DNA from: Mycolicibacterium xanthum
GTDB taxonomy: Bacteria; Actinomycetota; Actinomycetes; Mycobacteriales; Mycobacteriaceae
DNA: 64,000 nucleotides
Assembly (NCBI RefSeq): GCF_019710635.1
Contig: NZ_JAIFZS010000050.1
Span: 1 to 64,000 of the forward strand
Direction of reading: 5' to 3'
The position numbers and the translations under genes were made by a program. The notes under the pieces were generated by a model. The model made no database searches, was not told the origin of the DNA, and worked only from the letters and a program-made list of their open reading frames with translations. Below, one piece after another: positions 41,755-50,459 of this stretch (the stretch's first letter is position 1; each line of letters starts with the position of its first letter).

Positions 41755-42530
41755 TGAGAACCTCCTGCGCAGATGACCTCGACCCCGTGCTCGCTCAGCG
41801 CGGCGGTGTCCTCGGCGCTGATCTCGGGGTCGGTGATGAGGGTGTCGACACTGGAAATGGGTGCGAAGCTGACGAAGTCCTCGCGGCCCACCTTCGACGA
41901 GTCGGCGGCGGCGACGACGTAGTTGGCGGCGCGCACCATGGCCCGCTTCACCGCGGCCTCCTCGCTGTCGGGGGTGGACAGGCCGTGGCGCACGCTGAGG
42001 GCGTTGGTGCCGATGAACGCGATGTCGACGCGCAGCGTGTCGAGCACCCGCAGCGCCTGCTCGCCCACCGCCGCCTGGGTGACCCCGCGCACCCGGCCGC
42101 CGAGCAGTTGCAGCGTCACCGTCGGAGAGGTGGCCAGCCGGGCGGCGATCGGAACCGAGTTGGTGACCACCACCAACGGCCGGTCGGCGGGGATGTGCGC
42201 GGCGATGCGCATCGTCGTCGTGCCGGCGTCGAGCAGCACGCTGGCCCCGGACAGCGGGAAGAACTCGGCGGCCGCGGCGGCGATGGCGTCCTTGTGCTCG
42301 GCGCGGGTGACGTCGCGCTCGCCGACGCCGGGCTCGACCAGGTGCAGCGCCCGGACCGGTACGGCGCCGCCGTGCACCCGGCGTACGACGCCCGCCTTGT
42401 CCAGCACGGCGAGGTCGCGGCGCACCGTTTCGGTGGTGACGTCGTAGGCCTGGGCCAGTTCGGTCACCGACGCCCGGCCCTTGGCCATCACCAGCGAGGC
42501 GATGGCCTGCTGACGCTCTTCGGGATACAT
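41751..42530 (-). CDS. fruR: DeoR-family regulator of the fructose operon
   Basis: A 259-residue DeoR regulator. The winged HTH is about residues 5-55 (RQQAIASLVMAKGRASVTELAQAYDVTTETVRRDLAVLDKAGVVRRVHGGA), followed by the sugar-phosphate-sensing DeoRC domain with LLDAGTTTMRIA and FIGTNAL. It probably represses its own operon and ptsI and is relieved by fructose-1-phosphate, by analogy with known FruR proteins. First gene of the operon. Confidence 0.93.
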   Translation of the reverse strand: MYPEERQQAIASLVMAKGRASVTELAQAYDVTTETVRRDLAVLDKAGVVRRVHGGAVPVRALHLVEPGVGERDVTRAEHKDAIAAAAAEFFPLSGASVLLDAGTTTMRIAAHIPADRPLVVVTNSVPIAARLATSPTVTLQLLGGRVRGVTQAAVGEQALRVLDTLRVDIAFIGTNALSVRHGLSTPDSEEAAVKRAMVRAANYVVAAADSSKVGREDFVSFAPISSVDTLITDPEISAEDTAALSEHGVEVICAGGSQ

Positions 42531-42550
42531 GGCGCTTCCTGAATCTGACG

Positions 42551-42655
42551 GTGTTACGAGGTTATGTGTGGGTATGGATCCACATTGATGTTGTTATGTT
42601 TGGTTTTACTCCTGAACTTGTTGACTTGTCAACGGATTTCTGTAATCTGGTTCAC
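42551..42655. promoter_or_regulatory. fruR-ptsI divergent control region
   Basis: Direct repeats GTTATGTGTGG (42561) and GTTATGTTTGG (42593) are 32 nt apart, three helical turns, with a weaker GTTACGAGG at 42553. A perfect palindrome GTTGAC-TT-GTCAAC (42620-42633) overlaps TTGACT (42621-42626). With TAATCT (42643-42648, 16-nt spacer) this forms a promoter ending 7 nt before the ptsI ATG, so the message is probably leaderless. These are candidate FruR and second-regulator sites. Confidence 0.7.
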
Positions 42656-44338
42656 ATGACAGCTTCGACGTCACTCACATCACTGGTCCTGCACGGTGTG
42701 CCCGTTGTGCCGGGCGTTCAATATGCGCCGGTCATCCGGCCGGGCAAGCTGCCCGACATCGACGTCGGCACGGCCGCCGACGTCGCCGAGGCCGACCGGG
42801 CCGCCGAGGGGGAGCGGTTCAGCGCGGCCGCCGCGACGGTGGCCACCCGGCTGCGAGAACGGGCCGGCCACGCGACCGGCGCCGCGTCGGAGGTGCTGGC
42901 CGCGACGGCGATGCTGGCGCAGGACCGGGCCTGGCTGGGCGCCACCGAGAAGCGCATCAAGGACGGTGCCCCCGCGGTGCGCGCCGTGGCCGGCGCGGTC
43001 GACCAGTTCGTCGACATGTTCACCAAGATGGGTGGGCTGATGGCCGAACGGGTCACCGACCTGCGTGACATCCGCGACCGGGTGATCGCCGAGCTCAAGG
43101 GTCTGCCCGAACCCGGCGTCCCGATGCCCGACGAGCCGTCGATCCTGTGCGCCGAGGATCTCGCGCCCGCCGACACCGCAGGCCTGGACCCGTCGCTGGT
43201 GGTCGCGCTGGCCACCACGCTCGGCGGCCCGACCAGCCACACCGCGATCATCGCCCGCCAGCTCGGCATCCCCTGCGTGGTGGCGGTGCACGGGCTCGAC
43301 GACGTCGCCGCCGGTACCCCGGTGCTCGTCGACGGCACGCTGGGCACCGTCACCGTCTCGCCGGACGAGGGCGCCGCGCGTGAGGCGGTCGCCGAGGCCC
43401 AGCGCATCGCGGCCCAGGCCGCCAAGTGGTCCGGTCCCGGCGCCACCGCCGACGGGCACGCCGTGGCGGTGCTGGCCAATGTGCAGGACGGGGCCGCGGC
43501 CCGGTCGGCCCGGGAGACCCCGGCCGAGGGGGTCGGGCTGTTCCGCACCGAGTTGTGCTTCCTGAACACCGACACCGAGCCCACGGTCGACGAGCAGGCC
43601 GCCATCTACGCCGAGGTGCTCGACGCGTTCGGCGGGCACAAGGTGGTGATCCGCACGCTCGACGCCGGGTCGGACAAGCCGCTGAAGTTCGCCGGTCACC
43701 CCGACGAGGCCAATCCGGCGCTTGGGGTGCGCGGGATCCGGATCGCCGAGGGCAACCCGGGCCTGCTCGAGCACCAACTGGACGCGATCGCCGCGGCGGC
43801 CACCAGCACCGGCAACCAGCCGTGGGTGATGGCCCCGATGATCGCCACCGCGACCGAGGCGCAGAACTTCGCGGCCAAGGCCCGCGACCGCGGCCTGACC
43901 CCGGGCGTGATGATCGAGGTGCCCGCCGCCGCGCTGCTGGCCGAGCGGATCCTCGAGCACGTCGACTTCCTGTCGATCGGCACCAACGACCTCGCGCAGT
44001 ACACGATGGCCGCCGACCGGATGTCGGCCGACCTGGCCACGCTGACCGACCCGTGGCAGCCCGCGGTGCTCGCGCTGGTCGCGATGACCGTGCGGGCCGG
44101 CGCGGCGACCGGCAAGCCGGTCGGGGTGTGCGGTGAGGCCGCCGCCGATCCGCTGCTGGCCTGTGTGCTCACCGGGTTCGGGGTGACCTCGCTGTCGGCG
44201 GCGTCGGCCGCGGTGCAGGGGGTCGGCGCCAAGCTCGCCCAGGTGACACTCGAGCAGTGCCGCGCGGCCGCCGACGCCGTGCTGGCCACCGCCAACGCCG
44301 CCGACGCGCGGGCGGCGGCACTGGCGGTTCTGGGTTAG
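42656..44338 (+). CDS. ptsI: PTS enzyme I (phosphoenolpyruvate-protein phosphotransferase)
   Basis: A 560-residue enzyme I. The active-site histidine is H195 in GGPTSHTAIIARQLGIPCVV. The C-terminal PEP-binding barrel has GIRIAEGNPGLLEHQ, GVMIEVPAAALLAE, the IGTNDLAQYTMAADR signature and the catalytic cysteine in GVCGEAAADP. It takes phosphate from PEP to HPr. ATG 42656 follows a -10-like box by 7 nt. Divergent from fruR. Confidence 0.96.
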   Translation: MTASTSLTSLVLHGVPVVPGVQYAPVIRPGKLPDIDVGTAADVAEADRAAEGERFSAAAATVATRLRERAGHATGAASEVLAATAMLAQDRAWLGATEKRIKDGAPAVRAVAGAVDQFVDMFTKMGGLMAERVTDLRDIRDRVIAELKGLPEPGVPMPDEPSILCAEDLAPADTAGLDPSLVVALATTLGGPTSHTAIIARQLGIPCVVAVHGLDDVAAGTPVLVDGTLGTVTVSPDEGAAREAVAEAQRIAAQAAKWSGPGATADGHAVAVLANVQDGAAARSARETPAEGVGLFRTELCFLNTDTEPTVDEQAAIYAEVLDAFGGHKVVIRTLDAGSDKPLKFAGHPDEANPALGVRGIRIAEGNPGLLEHQLDAIAAAATSTGNQPWVMAPMIATATEAQNFAAKARDRGLTPGVMIEVPAAALLAERILEHVDFLSIGTNDLAQYTMAADRMSADLATLTDPWQPAVLALVAMTVRAGAATGKPVGVCGEAAADPLLACVLTGFGVTSLSAASAAVQGVGAKLAQVTLEQCRAAADAVLATANAADARAAALAVLG

Positions 44339-44502
44339 GTGCCCGGGGCGCGGTGCCGGCCGACGTATTCGCCGGCCGGAGCCGGCGGCCGCCAACCGAG
44401 CCCGAACAACTCGAGGGACGGGTCGGCGCTCCACGGCGCCGTGGCCGCCCCGGCGCTGCCGCCCGGCAGCCCGCCTGCCTGCCCGACTGTGCTTTCGTTC
44501 AT
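44335..44502 (-). CDS. Small Gly/Pro-rich hypothetical protein
   Basis: A 55-residue ORF on the minus strand: MNESTVGQAGGLPGGSAGAA, then WSADPSLELFGLGWRPPAPAGEYVGRHR. The C-terminal aromatic/proline block looks conserved rather than random. Its stop overlaps the end of ptsI, tail to tail. TATATA lies about 40 nt upstream and GGGTGA just before the start. It lies 67 nt downstream of rtcB and may be cotranscribed with it. No family recognised. Confidence 0.5.
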   Translation of the reverse strand: MNESTVGQAGGLPGGSAGAATAPWSADPSLELFGLGWRPPAPAGEYVGRHRAPGT

Positions 44503-44569
44503 CGACTCACCCCATGACGCGAAACTGACGTGGCGGCTATATACCCACTGTCGGTCGGCGGAAACAGGC

Positions 44570-45766
44570 TCAGGTGCCCTTGACGTTGAGCACCTGACGA
44601 AGTGAGTGCTCGACCTCGATCAGGTCGGCGGCGTCGGCCATGACCTGATCGATGTCCTTGTAGGCGTCCGGGATCTCGTCGATCCACTGCGACCCGTGGC
44701 GGTACTCGATGCCCGTCATCCGGGCCGCGAGGTCCTCGGCGCTGAAGCGCTTGCGCGCCTCGGTCCGGGAGAACCGTCGACCGGCCCCGTGCGGGGCCGA
44801 GCACAGGCCGGCCGGGTTGCCCTTACCGCGCACCACATACGAGCGGGTGCCCATGCTGCCGGGAATGACCGCACGCACCCCGGCGTGCGCGTCGACCGCG
44901 CCCTTGCGGGTCAGCCACACCTCGCGCCCGCCGTGCTGCTCGAGCTGGACATAGTTGTGGTGGCAGTTCACCCGGTCGACCTCGATGCCGGCCGCGGCGC
45001 CGGCATCCACACCCATCCAGTGGGCCAGGGCCTGCCGGAACCGGTCCGTCATCTCGGCGCGGTTGGCCAGCGCGAAACGCTGGGCCCAGTGCAGATCCCG
45101 CAGGTACGCCGCGAACTCGTCGGTGCCCGCGGTCAGGTACGCCAGGTCCCGGTTGGGCAGTTCGACCCCCGCCTGCGCGCACAGCCGCTGGGCCACCTTG
45201 ATGTGGTGCTGGGCGATCTTGTTGCCCACCCCGCGCGACCCGGAGTGCAGGAACATCCACACCCGCGACCGCTCGTCGAGGCACAGCTCGATGAAGTGGT
45301 TGCCGCCGCCGAGCGAGCCGAGCTGGTAGGGCCAGTTCAGCGAATGGGTCAGCTGTACACCGTTCTCCTCGGCGTCGCAACGCAATTCGTCGATCCGCGC
45401 CGCGGTGAACGGGTAGCGGTCGGTGCGCCGGTTGTGGTTGCCCGGCGAGAGCGGGATCGCCGACTCGATCGACGCCCGCAACGCGGACAGATCGCGCCCG
45501 GCGATTTCGTCGGCCGTGTAGACGGTGCGCGCGGCGATCATGCCGCACCCGATGTCGACCCCCACCGCGGCCGGGATCACCGCGTCGACGGTGGGGATGA
45601 CCGTGCCGACCGCCGAGCCCTTGCCGAAGTGGGCATCCGGCATCAACGCCACGTGCGGGTGCACGAACGGCATCGACGCCGTCTGCCGGGCCTGCGCGAC
45701 GGTCGAGTCGTCGACAAGCGAGGCGAAGTTGACCAGCTTGTGGCCGTCAACATGCTGAACGGTCAT
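44570..45766 (-). CDS. rtcB: RNA ligase RtcB
   Basis: A 398-residue RtcB. The metal-binding residues are in MPDAHFGKGSAVGTVIP, GVDIGCGM and GGGNHFIEL with later HSGSRG and NCHHNY. The guanylylated histidine lies in SAPHGAGRRFSR near residue 330. It joins 2',3'-cyclic or 3'-phosphate RNA ends to 5'-OH ends using GTP and Mn2+. GATACT lies 6 nt before the ATG, so it is probably leaderless. No RtcA or RtcR gene is nearby. Confidence 0.95.
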   Translation of the reverse strand: MTVQHVDGHKLVNFASLVDDSTVAQARQTASMPFVHPHVALMPDAHFGKGSAVGTVIPTVDAVIPAAVGVDIGCGMIAARTVYTADEIAGRDLSALRASIESAIPLSPGNHNRRTDRYPFTAARIDELRCDAEENGVQLTHSLNWPYQLGSLGGGNHFIELCLDERSRVWMFLHSGSRGVGNKIAQHHIKVAQRLCAQAGVELPNRDLAYLTAGTDEFAAYLRDLHWAQRFALANRAEMTDRFRQALAHWMGVDAGAAAGIEVDRVNCHHNYVQLEQHGGREVWLTRKGAVDAHAGVRAVIPGSMGTRSYVVRGKGNPAGLCSAPHGAGRRFSRTEARKRFSAEDLAARMTGIEYRHGSQWIDEIPDAYKDIDQVMADAADLIEVEHSLRQVLNVKGT

Positions 45767-45865
45767 GTGTCGAGTATCCGTTCGACGCCGAGCGATTTAC
45801 GGTGCCGATTGCGATGATCGGCGGATGGGCGGACCGGGAATTATTCGGACTATGGTCCGGTTGGT

Positions 45866-46846
45866 GTGAGTATGCCTGCCGTCACCGCCGATACGCTCAC
45901 CCTGCCCCGCATCGCCGGGCCGGCACCGGCCGACACCGAACGCCCCGTGCGCTCGGTGACGACCGGTCCCCGCGGTTACGAGGGCGAGGGCTTCCCGGTC
46001 GTGCGTGCCTTCGCCGGGGTCGACGCCCGCGACCTGGACCCGTTCGTGCACATGGACCAGATGGGCGAGGTCGAGTACCAGCCCGGCGAACCGCGCGGCA
46101 CCGACTGGCACCCGCACCGCGGGTTCGAGACCGTCACCTACATGATCGACGGCCGCTTCGCCCATCAGGATTCACACGGCGGTGGCGGCCTGATCGAAGA
46201 CGGCGCCACCCAGTGGATGACGGCCGGATCGGGGGTCCTGCACATCGAGACGCCGCCGGCCGAACTGGTGGAGAGCGGCGGGGTGTTCCACGGCATCCAG
46301 TTGTGGGTGAACCTGCCGAAGAAGGACAAGTTCGCGGCGCCCAGGTATCAGGCGATCGAGGGCGGCCAGGTGCGGCTGCTGTCCTCCGACGACGGCGGGG
46401 CACTGGTACGGGTGATCGCCGGCGAGATCGACGGCCTGGGCGGGCCCGGTCTGACGCACACGCCGATCACGTTGGCGCATGCCACCATCGAGCCCGGTGC
46501 CCGGCTGAACCTGCCGTGGAACCGGGAGTTCAACGCACTGGGCTACGTGCTGTCCGGCCGCGGTGCGGTCGGGCCCGTCGGCCATCCGGTCGAACAGGGG
46601 CAGCTGGCCGTGCTCGGCCCGGGGGACCGCATCACGGTCGCCGCGGCCGGCGGCCAGGACGGCAACCGGCCCGCCCTCGAGGTGCTGCTGCTCGGCGGCC
46701 GGCCGATCCGCGAGCCGGTGTTCCAGTACGGGCCGTTCGTGATGAACTCGAAGTCCGAGATCATCGCCGCGGTCGAGGATTTCAACGCGGGCAGGTTCGG
46801 GACCATCCCGCCCGGCGCGCTGATGCCGCACCGCCCACAGCGCTGA
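45866..46846 (+). CDS. Pirin-family bicupin protein
   Basis: A 326-residue pirin. The N cupin metal site is TDWHPHRGFETVTYMIDG with DSHGGGG and VLHIETPP. The C cupin ends LLLGGRPIREPVFQYGPFVMNS. GTG 45866 lies 9 nt after TATGGT, so the gene may be leaderless; ATG 45872 is an alternative start. It is divergent from rtcB and only distantly like the other pirin at 29578. Its last codons lie in a 23-bp tandem repeat. Confidence 0.92.
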   Translation: MSMPAVTADTLTLPRIAGPAPADTERPVRSVTTGPRGYEGEGFPVVRAFAGVDARDLDPFVHMDQMGEVEYQPGEPRGTDWHPHRGFETVTYMIDGRFAHQDSHGGGGLIEDGATQWMTAGSGVLHIETPPAELVESGGVFHGIQLWVNLPKKDKFAAPRYQAIEGGQVRLLSSDDGGALVRVIAGEIDGLGGPGLTHTPITLAHATIEPGARLNLPWNREFNALGYVLSGRGAVGPVGHPVEQGQLAVLGPGDRITVAAAGGQDGNRPALEVLLLGGRPIREPVFQYGPFVMNSKSEIIAAVEDFNAGRFGTIPPGALMPHRPQR

Positions 46847-46888
46847 TGCCGCACCGCCCACAGCGCTGATGCCGCACCGGTCGCAGTG
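46820..46888 (+). repeat. 23-bp tandem repeat, three units
   Basis: Units 46820-46842 and 46843-46865 are identical (starting CTGATGCCGCACCG). Unit 3 (46866-46888) differs at a few bases. The pirin stop codon falls in the second unit, so the C-terminal LMPHRPQR comes from unit 1. Confidence 0.9.
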
Positions 46889-46935
46889 CTGAGGCCCTCC
46901 CGCCGCCCTTCCGCCCCTGCGCCTCCCACCGCTCC

Positions 46936-46996
46936 GCCGAAATGGCATTCCGGCAGGAAAAGTGCGAGAAGCGCCCTGCCGGAATGCCATTTCGGC
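46936..46996. repeat. Palindromic hairpin element, copy 2
   Basis: Perfect 22-nt arms (46936-46957 and 46975-46996) surround a 17-nt loop containing AAGTGCGAG (46960-46968). The stem shares ATGGCATTCCGGCAG with copy 1. It lies between the convergent pirin and FUSC genes. Confidence 0.9.
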
Positions 46997-47034
46997 GAAA
47001 GAACGGGGCGGGGCACCCGGCGAAGAGGTCCGGG

Positions 47035-49185
47035 TCAGGCCGGGGCAGGCTGCAGCGGGTAGATCAACTCCAGTTCGCCGAGCAGGGCCGCGACGGTCAG
47101 CAGCGGCAAGGCCGCGGAGACCCCGAGGGTGTCGTCGAGCGCCTCCGAACGCAGTGCGAGCACGAAGTCGTCGCTGATCGGCACCCACGCGTGCGCCGGA
47201 TCGAACCGGCCGGCCAGCCGTGCGCAGATGGCGTCGACGTGGACCTCGATGATCTCCCGCACATTCGGGTACGCCCACAGCGGTGGCGGCGTGGGGATGT
47301 CGGCGATCAAATCGGCCGAGGCGCGCAGCCGGATCGCCCGGTTGAACGAACGCACCACCGGCGCCCGGAAGTCGGTCTCCCCGCTGCTCTCCGAAAGATA
47401 CTGCCGCACTGCGTCATCGACGACGCGAGAGGCGTTCAGCGCATCGTGGCTGAGGGTGACCAGCTCGTCGGTGCGCTCCTCGAAGGCGCCCCGGGTGACG
47501 CGCAGCACCGCCACTTTCAGGTAGCGCGCGAAGATCGCGCGCGCCGAGTCGATCACCCGGGTGACCGATGCGGTGGCGCCCCGGGGCCACAGCAACACCG
47601 ACACCATCACACCGACGAGGGCCCCGACCACGACGTCCTCCACCCGGATCAGTCCGACCTGCCACCCGGTCGGCACGATCAGGTTGAAGAAGATCAGCAC
47701 CATCATCGTGAACGCCGCCTGGGCCGCGGTGAACGACGCGATCTCCGGGACATATGCCGACCCGAAGACCACCAGCGGCATCAGGACCCACAGCACCGTC
47801 GGATCCACGCCGACGAAGTTGATCACCACCGCGCCGATCAGGAAGCCGATGCCGGTGCCGATCACCGCACGCCACACCCGGGTTCCGGTGGTCAGCGCGC
47901 TGCTGCGCAGCACCGACAGCGCGCCGAGCACCACCCAGAAACCGTGCTCGACCGGGAAGACATGAGTGACGGCCACCGCCAGCGCCAACCCGAGCCCGGT
48001 GCGCAGGCTGTTGCGCACCGCCACCGAACGATTCGCCAGAAACCCGGTGGTGATCTGGGTGAGCGCCCGGGTCTCGGACAACAGTCGCTCCGACGCCCCG
48101 GTCTCGGGCAGTCGCAGACCGAGGGCGCGGGCCCACACCGGGCGGGCGTCGGCGGCCGCGGCCGCGGCGATGATCCGCCCGGTCGCGCCGATGGTGGCCG
48201 CGATGGTGCGCCGGCGCAGCAGTTCCCGGCCCAGCTCCACCGCGCGCTCGTCGTCGGCCGCGCCCAGGATCGCCTCGAGGTCCTCGCGGTAGCGGCCCCG
48301 GGCCGCGGTGCGCAGATCGACCAGCGCGGCATCGAGTTCGGCGCGCCACGCGTCCCGGCCGGCGGGATGTGAGATCCGCAGTACCGCGGCCGCGCAGCGC
48401 AGTACCCGCACCGCGGGATCCTTCATGTCGGCGAGCGCCGCGCCCGCCTTCTGGCCGGTGCGGTCGGTCACCCACTCGAGGTCGTCGACCACCCGGACGA
48501 GTGCGCGGCTGCCGGCGGTCAGGCCGACGGGGCGGTAGTCGGCCCCCAGGAACGTCTCCCGCAGCCGGTTCATCGCGTGCGAGACATCGGTGGCCGAGGC
48601 CGCCCCGTCCAGCCGGTCGGCCAGCGTCCGGCAGGCCCGCGCGGCGCGCCGGCGCAGCTGCCCGTGGTGCCGCGGCGGCAGGATGAACAGCGCCGCCGGG
48701 ACGCACACCGCCAGCGCGATGGTCCAGCCCAGCAGCCGCTCGGCGACCGGCCCGGTCGGCGTGCACGCGGGCAGCACGAACAGCAGCAGCGTGGACCGCT
48801 GACCGGCCGCGATCGTCTCGCTGAGCACCCCGCAGAACGTCACCGCCACGCCCAGCACGAACATCAGCGCCACCGAGGGCACCGGATAGGGGGCGATCAG
48901 GGTGCCGAGGGTGATCAGCACGAAGCCGTTGAGCGCCAGCCCGCCGTAGGCGACCGCGCGGTTCTGCCGGTTGCCCGGAAAGTCGGCGAACACCAGCAAC
49001 GCCACCGAACCGAAGATGGTGAACAGCGGTGTCTGCGAACCGCCGCCGACCGCGAACCCGACGGCCCCGGCCGTCGGCACGATCACCGCCGCCCGTACCG
49101 CGCGGCGGAGTGCGTCGTGGTCGGGATCGCGTTGCCGGATCCGGTGTGCGATTCGCTCAACCAGCCCGCGCGGGCCCTGCGTCAT
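47035..49185 (-). CDS. FUSC-family inner-membrane protein
   Basis: A 716-residue protein. Two blocks of about five or six hydrophobic helices (near 30-165 and 370-510) are each followed by a helical cytosolic domain, the layout of the fusaric-acid-resistance/aromatic-acid exporter family (FUSC, YccS, AaeB-like). ATG 49185 shares a base with the stop of the upstream membrane gene (TGATG). It is the last gene of a TetR-membrane protein-FUSC operon, which suggests regulated export of a toxic or aromatic compound (inference). Confidence 0.9.
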   Translation of the reverse strand: MTQGPRGLVERIAHRIRQRDPDHDALRRAVRAAVIVPTAGAVGFAVGGGSQTPLFTIFGSVALLVFADFPGNRQNRAVAYGGLALNGFVLITLGTLIAPYPVPSVALMFVLGVAVTFCGVLSETIAAGQRSTLLLFVLPACTPTGPVAERLLGWTIALAVCVPAALFILPPRHHGQLRRRAARACRTLADRLDGAASATDVSHAMNRLRETFLGADYRPVGLTAGSRALVRVVDDLEWVTDRTGQKAGAALADMKDPAVRVLRCAAAVLRISHPAGRDAWRAELDAALVDLRTAARGRYREDLEAILGAADDERAVELGRELLRRRTIAATIGATGRIIAAAAAADARPVWARALGLRLPETGASERLLSETRALTQITTGFLANRSVAVRNSLRTGLGLALAVAVTHVFPVEHGFWVVLGALSVLRSSALTTGTRVWRAVIGTGIGFLIGAVVINFVGVDPTVLWVLMPLVVFGSAYVPEIASFTAAQAAFTMMVLIFFNLIVPTGWQVGLIRVEDVVVGALVGVMVSVLLWPRGATASVTRVIDSARAIFARYLKVAVLRVTRGAFEERTDELVTLSHDALNASRVVDDAVRQYLSESSGETDFRAPVVRSFNRAIRLRASADLIADIPTPPPLWAYPNVREIIEVHVDAICARLAGRFDPAHAWVPISDDFVLALRSEALDDTLGVSAALPLLTVAALLGELELIYPLQPAPA

Positions 49186-49733
49186 CAGTGCGCGAGCACC
49201 TTGACGGCGATGACCAGCAGACCCACCCCGGCGAGCAGCACCACCATCATCACCTGCCGCCACCAGGGCAGCTCGGTCTTGCGGACGGCGAGCAGCGCGA
49301 TCAGCGCCAGCTCGACGACCAGGATCCACTGAGCGATCCACACCGCGGTGTCGGTGTCGTAGACGCCGATCCCGGCCAGTGCCAGCGCCCCCAACGGCAG
49401 CACGCCGGCCTGCAGGATCTGCCCGGACGCCTGCAGCATCCGCAAGCGCTCGACGCCTTGCGGCGCACGCGAGTGCACGCTCATGTGCGCGACCCAGTCC
49501 GAGAGCAGGCTGGCCAGCCACAGACCACCCAGCGCGACCGCGACATCGATCATGCGGGCCCATCCGCTGGTTTCGTCACCGGTGTAGCGGGTGAGCACGG
49601 CCAGCGTCGCCAGGCAGGAGATCGCCCCGTAGAGGCGTTCGCGCAGCATCGCCACGGTGTGTGCGACGGGTACCGGCAGGTCCTCGGCGTCGGTTCCGGC
49701 GCGGGTCTCCGGATCCCCGGTCTGCTCACTCAT
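49185..49733 (-). CDS. Small four-helix membrane protein of the FUSC operon
   Basis: A 182-residue protein with about five hydrophobic segments (near 35-50, 63-85, 106-122, 128-147 and 157-180). The N-terminus is polar and acidic. A loop with DWVAHMSVHSRAPQG carries two histidines. It overlaps the TetR gene by 8 nt upstream and the FUSC gene by one base downstream. No family recognised; possibly an accessory of the exporter. Confidence 0.8.
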   Translation of the reverse strand: MSEQTGDPETRAGTDAEDLPVPVAHTVAMLRERLYGAISCLATLAVLTRYTGDETSGWARMIDVAVALGGLWLASLLSDWVAHMSVHSRAPQGVERLRMLQASGQILQAGVLPLGALALAGIGVYDTDTAVWIAQWILVVELALIALLAVRKTELPWWRQVMMVVLLAGVGLLVIAVKVLAH

Positions 49734-50292
49734 CGGCGGGCACCGACGCGAACCGGCCGCCGTCGAGGGCGGCGAGAAGCTGCTCGGCGATCCAGCTCAG
49801 CCCCGCGGTGTCCATCGGCAGCAGCGTCTGCTCGTAGCCGACCAGAAGGTAGACCGCCCATGCGGCGAACAACTCGGCCTGTCGGGGAGTGGCCAGGATC
49901 TCCAGCGCGCACTGATACATCGCATCGTGGCGCTGACGGTCCACCTCCGCCTGGACCGCACGCACCTCGGGGTCGATCGCGCTCCAGACCCTGATCGCGG
50001 CCTCGGCGCCGTGCGGCAGCAGCAGCCCGGCGTGGATCAGGCTGTCGATGCGCTTGCGGGGGTCCGGTTCGGCCTGGACGGCCTCGACGACGTTCACGGT
50101 CAGCCCTTCGTACCAGTGCGCGACGAGCTCGTTGGTGTAGACCGACCAGCTCGCGAAATAGTGGTAGAAGGATCCGCTGGTGACGCCCAGCCGTTGGCAC
50201 ACCTCGGCCAGTTTCAGGCCGCCGTAGCCGAGATCGGAGAGCACGTCGAGGCCGGTGTCGAAGAACGATTCCCTCGAGGCGACTCCTGCCAT
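49726..50292 (-). CDS. TetR-family regulator of the FUSC operon
   Basis: A 188-residue regulator. The HTH is about residues 10-55 (DVLSDLGYGGLKLAEVCQRLGVTSGSFYHYFAS). ATG 50292 has TATCGT 8 nt upstream and no ribosome site, so it is probably leaderless. It is the first gene of the three-gene FUSC operon and is divergent from another TetR gene. Confidence 0.9.
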   Translation of the reverse strand: MAGVASRESFFDTGLDVLSDLGYGGLKLAEVCQRLGVTSGSFYHYFASWSVYTNELVAHWYEGLTVNVVEAVQAEPDPRKRIDSLIHAGLLLPHGAEAAIRVWSAIDPEVRAVQAEVDRQRHDAMYQCALEILATPRQAELFAAWAVYLLVGYEQTLLPMDTAGLSWIAEQLLAALDGGRFASVPADE

Positions 50293-50440
50293 GCCTGAGC
50301 ACGATAGTTCGACAGCGGCCGAGTGTTCACCCGTGGTCGGTGCGCGAAGGGGGTGCAGGCCACCCGGCGGCGGCGCGTGTTGTTTGCTGGATGGACACAA
50401 TCGGGCAACGGACGGCGCCGGCCAGCCAACATCCAGTTGA

Positions 50441-50451
50441 TGTGTGACACA
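50441..50451. promoter_or_regulatory. Short palindrome before the second tetR
   Basis: TGTGT-G-ACACA lies 9 nt upstream of the GTG at 50460, in the 167-nt region between two divergent TetR genes. It is a candidate autoregulatory operator. Confidence 0.4.
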
Positions 50452-50459
50452 ATCCGACC

